NCBI GenBank assembly: GCA_034096865.1
Contig: JAWQFJ010008046.1
Location: forward strand, 57,501 to 67,500
Direction of reading: 5' to 3'
From: Theodoxus fluviatilis
Taxonomy: Eukaryota > Mollusca > Gastropoda > Cycloneritida > Neritidae
DNA: 10,000 bases
Shown: piece after piece, positions 7,725 through 10,000 of the stretch
How the letters are laid out: every line of letters starts with the position of its first letter
Position numbering within the stretch: position 1 is the first letter of the stretch
The notes under the pieces: generated by a model
The model's database searches: none
The model's input: only the letters and a program-made list of their open reading frames with translations
What the model was told of the DNA's origin: nothing
Translations under genes and position numbers: made by a program

Positions 7725-8040
7725 TCCATTGATGGATGCTGAGACCGCACACATTTACCCCCTGGTCATCGGGCTACTTCTTTGTGTCACTCCAACACCA
7801 TCTCAACTCCCTGGGGAGCATGCAACCAGGCTGCGGATGAACGCGCCAAAGTTATCTCTCACAATCTTCAAGCTCAGCCCTCACAGGTACCCGTTTTACT
7901 CCTGTGTGGGGAAAAACAATGTGAGTAAAGCACCTTGCTCAAGGATGCAACTCTAGAATCCGCGCAGCTTCGAACGCCGCACCTGCTAGCTGCAAGCGAC
8001 CGCAGGTCAAGCGCGCTGACCACTCGGCCACGGAGCCCCA
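7725..8040 (-). mobile_element. tRNA-derived SINE, minus strand
   Basis: Read on the minus strand, the element starts near 8040 with a tRNA-like head: GGCTCCGTGGCCGAGTGG contains an A box (TGGCCGAGTGGT, 8030-8019). It has a B-box-like GCGTTCGAAGC (7977-7967) within a foldable T-arm (GCGGC/GCTGC around GTTCGAA). The length and A box recall class II tRNAs (Ser/Leu). Downstream is CCTTGAGCAAGG (7944-7933) and then a pyrimidine-rich block. From memory this resembles the conserved central block of widespread metazoan SINE families (V-SINE or Nin-DC type), unverified. The 3' end near 7725 is uncertain and I see no clear target-site duplication. The head is a retroposon promoter, not a working tRNA gene. 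Confidence 0.7.
7966..8040 (-). promoter_or_regulatory. RNA polymerase III type 2 promoter of the SINE head
   Basis: The A box and B box are separated by about 53 bases, as in tRNA-derived SINEs. The B box deviates from GGTTCGAATCC at both ends, so promoter strength is unknown. Confidence 0.55.
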
Positions 8041-8350
8041 TTAGGTATGTAGATATTTCATAACTTTTCTCTGTGCAATGAAGACCCTTGTCAAGTGGAC
8101 AGCAGGTTAGACTGGACACATTTTACCTGTGGAACAATGCAACAACACATTGAGAGTTAACCTGAATCTCAGTCCATCCCTTTTAGTGTAAATCAATTAA
8201 TGTTATTCTATAAAGATGGCAAAAAGACACCGGATGGAAATGATTTTCGGGAGTCTGAAACTACTGGTAAACAAACGTTTCCATGAATCTAACTACAGTT
8301 TTAGCATACAAAATCAAAGCCGTGTGAGAGACAGACAGGACAAGTATGGG

Positions 8351-8421
8351 GCCGCAGGTTGGGACAGAACCTGCGACCTTTCGGGTGGCACGCAAAACGC
8401 TGTACCAGCTGAGCTACCATG
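8351..8421 (-). repeat. Second tRNA-like SINE head or tRNA pseudogene
   Basis: The minus strand contains GGTAGCTCAGCTGGT with a near-perfect A box (TAGCTCAGCTGGT, 8416-8404). A degenerate B box, GGTTCTGTCCC (8371-8361), sits in a CGCAGG...CCTGCG stem. The acceptor stem is not evident. The open frame on the plus strand through it (GWDRTC...) is the usual by-product of tRNA-like repeats. It differs from the 7725-8040 element and likely derives from another SINE family. The boundaries beyond the head are not visible to me. Confidence 0.65.
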
Positions 8422-8784
8422 CTTCGTGTTGCCTCCTCTATGTACTGCCCTGCATCAGCGGCTGCCGGTTCGTGGTCGGATTACCCGAATTCGCTCGTCT
8501 TTCTCAGATGTAGACGGTGTTTTTCCTGTTCATTAAGGTAGAGAATGCCCTGTAGGTTTTGTCTGCCACACTTAGATCACGCTGCCCCGTCCGAAGGTCA
8601 GGCTTGGACAGAGAGCGCCGTGACACTTGGGCTGACCACACGTCTCTTCCAACTCGAAAACAGATATAAGACTGCCCATGGAATGTTTTTACCGCCATGC
8701 GGCCAATTATGGAAATCTGAGTTCATTTATCAGTTATGCCCAATACATAAGTCGGCTTCATTTGGAAAAGAGTTAGCAAGCAAG

Positions 8785-8819
8785 CAACACACGCGCGCGC
8801 ACACACACACTCACCCACG

Positions 8820-8900
<81 letters not shown>
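8785..8900 (+). repeat. (CA)n microsatellite
   Basis: A CGCGCG-containing lead-in is followed by about 35 perfect CA units to 8890, and then GCACACGCAC. Confidence 0.97.
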
Positions 8901-8919
8901 AACCGTCCCCCCAAAAAAA

Positions 8920-9043
<124 letters not shown>

Positions 9044-9140
9044 TATCAGTTACTGAAGTAGTAGTTGTGGCCACCAAAAGAGTCAATCTAAGAAAGGAAG
9101 GAGGAAGGCAGTGGCCGAGCGAGAGAGAAAGGAACTGAAT

Positions 9141-9145
9141 TGTGT

Positions 9146-9220
<75 letters not shown>

Positions 9221-9317
9221 TGTGTGTGTATGTGTGTGTGTGTGTGTGTTTATGTATGTGTGTGTGTGTGTGTGTGTGTGTGACTGTCAGTCTGTCTGTC
9301 TGTGTGTATGTGTCTAT

Positions 9318-9349
<32 letters not shown>

Positions 9350-9350
9350 C
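9141..9350 (+). repeat. Interrupted (GT)n with GTCT segment
   Basis: This is a long GT tract with TATG and TTTATG interruptions. A (GTCT)n patch at about 9285-9302 precedes a second GT run, which ends before a pyrimidine-rich stretch. Confidence 0.96.
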
Positions 9351-9478
9351 TGTTTCCCTCTCTCTCAGCCTTTGTTCGTTCTTTCGTTCTCTCTAAGCCT
9401 GTCTCTTTCTTTCTCTCATAGTCTATCAAAATGTGCGCGCGTCGATGCCCCTGTGTGTGCCTGTCCGCGCGTATGTAT

Positions 9479-9518
9479 TTGTGTGTGTGTGTGTGCGTGG
9501 GTGCGTGCGTGCGTGTAT

Positions 9519-9568
<50 letters not shown>
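9479..9568 (+). repeat. (GT)n tract with GCGT variants
   Basis: GT repeat with a central GTGGGTGCGTGCGTGCG patch, then a perfect run to 9568. Confidence 0.96.
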
Positions 9569-9571
<3 letters not shown>

Positions 9572-10000
9572 GGCGTGAAAACAAATGTTGTCATCTCGCA
9601 CGGAGGCGAGTTAAAACGGGGCTCGAAACACCCCGAAACACAGATTTATTTTTAAAATGTATTCTGAAGAACCAACACGAGTGGCTGCCTCTGGTCAAAC
9701 GAGAAAATGGGAAACATAAAACCCGTGTCTAGGGGGGGGGGTGGGGGATTTAAAAAAAGGGTAGCAGCCTCTAACTCGAGCCAAGTAAAACACCCGCCAG
9801 CCTCTCTCACGCTTGGCCTCAAAAAGGAATTGTTTCCGAAAGCTCGCCACGACGCCAAGACAACACACCACTGCCTACACGTGCCAGCTGGGACGGAGCC
9901 TTGCCGCTGCCACGGAGACGCAGCTGCCACATCTTGTGACACTTCGCTCTCCATCCCGGGGGGGAGTCTCTACCCCCATCGTTACACGCTTGCCTGTAAA
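9569..10000. other. Unrecognised sequence at right edge
   Basis: This part is mostly complex, non-repetitive sequence with a G-run at 9732-9747 and higher GC towards the end. I cannot identify an exon, repeat family or RNA gene. The minus-strand open frame 9652-9954 has no recognisable features. Confidence 0.4.

Noticed and set aside
8019..8421. Functional tRNA genes at the two tRNA-like segments
   Set aside because: Neither shows a complete acceptor stem, the B boxes deviate from consensus, and both continue into repeat-like sequence, so SINE heads are the better explanation.
9732..9747. G-quadruplex at the G-run
   Set aside because: G10-T-G5 gives at most three G-triplet runs with loops, short of the four needed for a standard three-tetrad structure. 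It may also be a sequencing-prone homopolymer.

Overview
The window is invertebrate nuclear DNA, most likely from a mollusc. It has spliced genes with GT-AG introns, very dense dinucleotide microsatellites (TG/CA, GA, TA), tRNA-derived SINE-like repeats and a Penelope-like retroelement remnant. The mollusc call is inference: expanded HSPA12-type Hsp70 families and long (GT)n/(GA)n tracts are common in molluscs. No species can be named from the sequence alone.

One protein-coding gene is convincingly present. It is a plus-strand HSPA12-like (Hsp70-12 family) actin-fold ATPase in four coding exons: 402-689, 2380-2601, 3216-3363 and 5465-6528. The intron phases are 0, 0 and 1. The exons join into one uninterrupted reading frame of 573 codons plus stop, counted from the ATG at 402. 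That frame carries the phosphate-1, phosphate-2 and adenosine motifs of the family, so the gene looks intact. The true 5' end may lie upstream, because position 372 is a good splice acceptor. A single AATAAA at 7574-7579 suggests a 3' UTR of about 1.07 kb.

Region by region: 1-372 is upstream or intron sequence. Intron 1 (690-2379) holds two TG/GA compound microsatellites, a TG/TA tract, the 3' end of a Penelope-like element on the minus strand, and a second TA/TG tract. The Penelope-like remnant (about 1683-2172) keeps the last 69 codons of an endonuclease-type C-terminus with its stop. Downstream of that stop it keeps a good hammerhead ribozyme candidate (minus strand, 1719-1762). Intron 2 (2602-3215) has a CA-rich tract. 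Intron 3 (3364-5464) has a GAAA tract, a TG/TGCG tract and otherwise unrecognised sequence.

Beyond the gene, 7725-8040 is a minus-strand tRNA-headed SINE and 8351-8421 a second tRNA-like repeat head. The end of the window is dominated by a CA/GA compound tract (8785-9041) and TG tracts (9141-9350, 9479-9568), followed by unrecognised sequence to 10000. The most interesting signal is the hammerhead-like motif in the Penelope-like remnant. Next come the complementary (TG)n and (CA)n tracts flanking exon 2.
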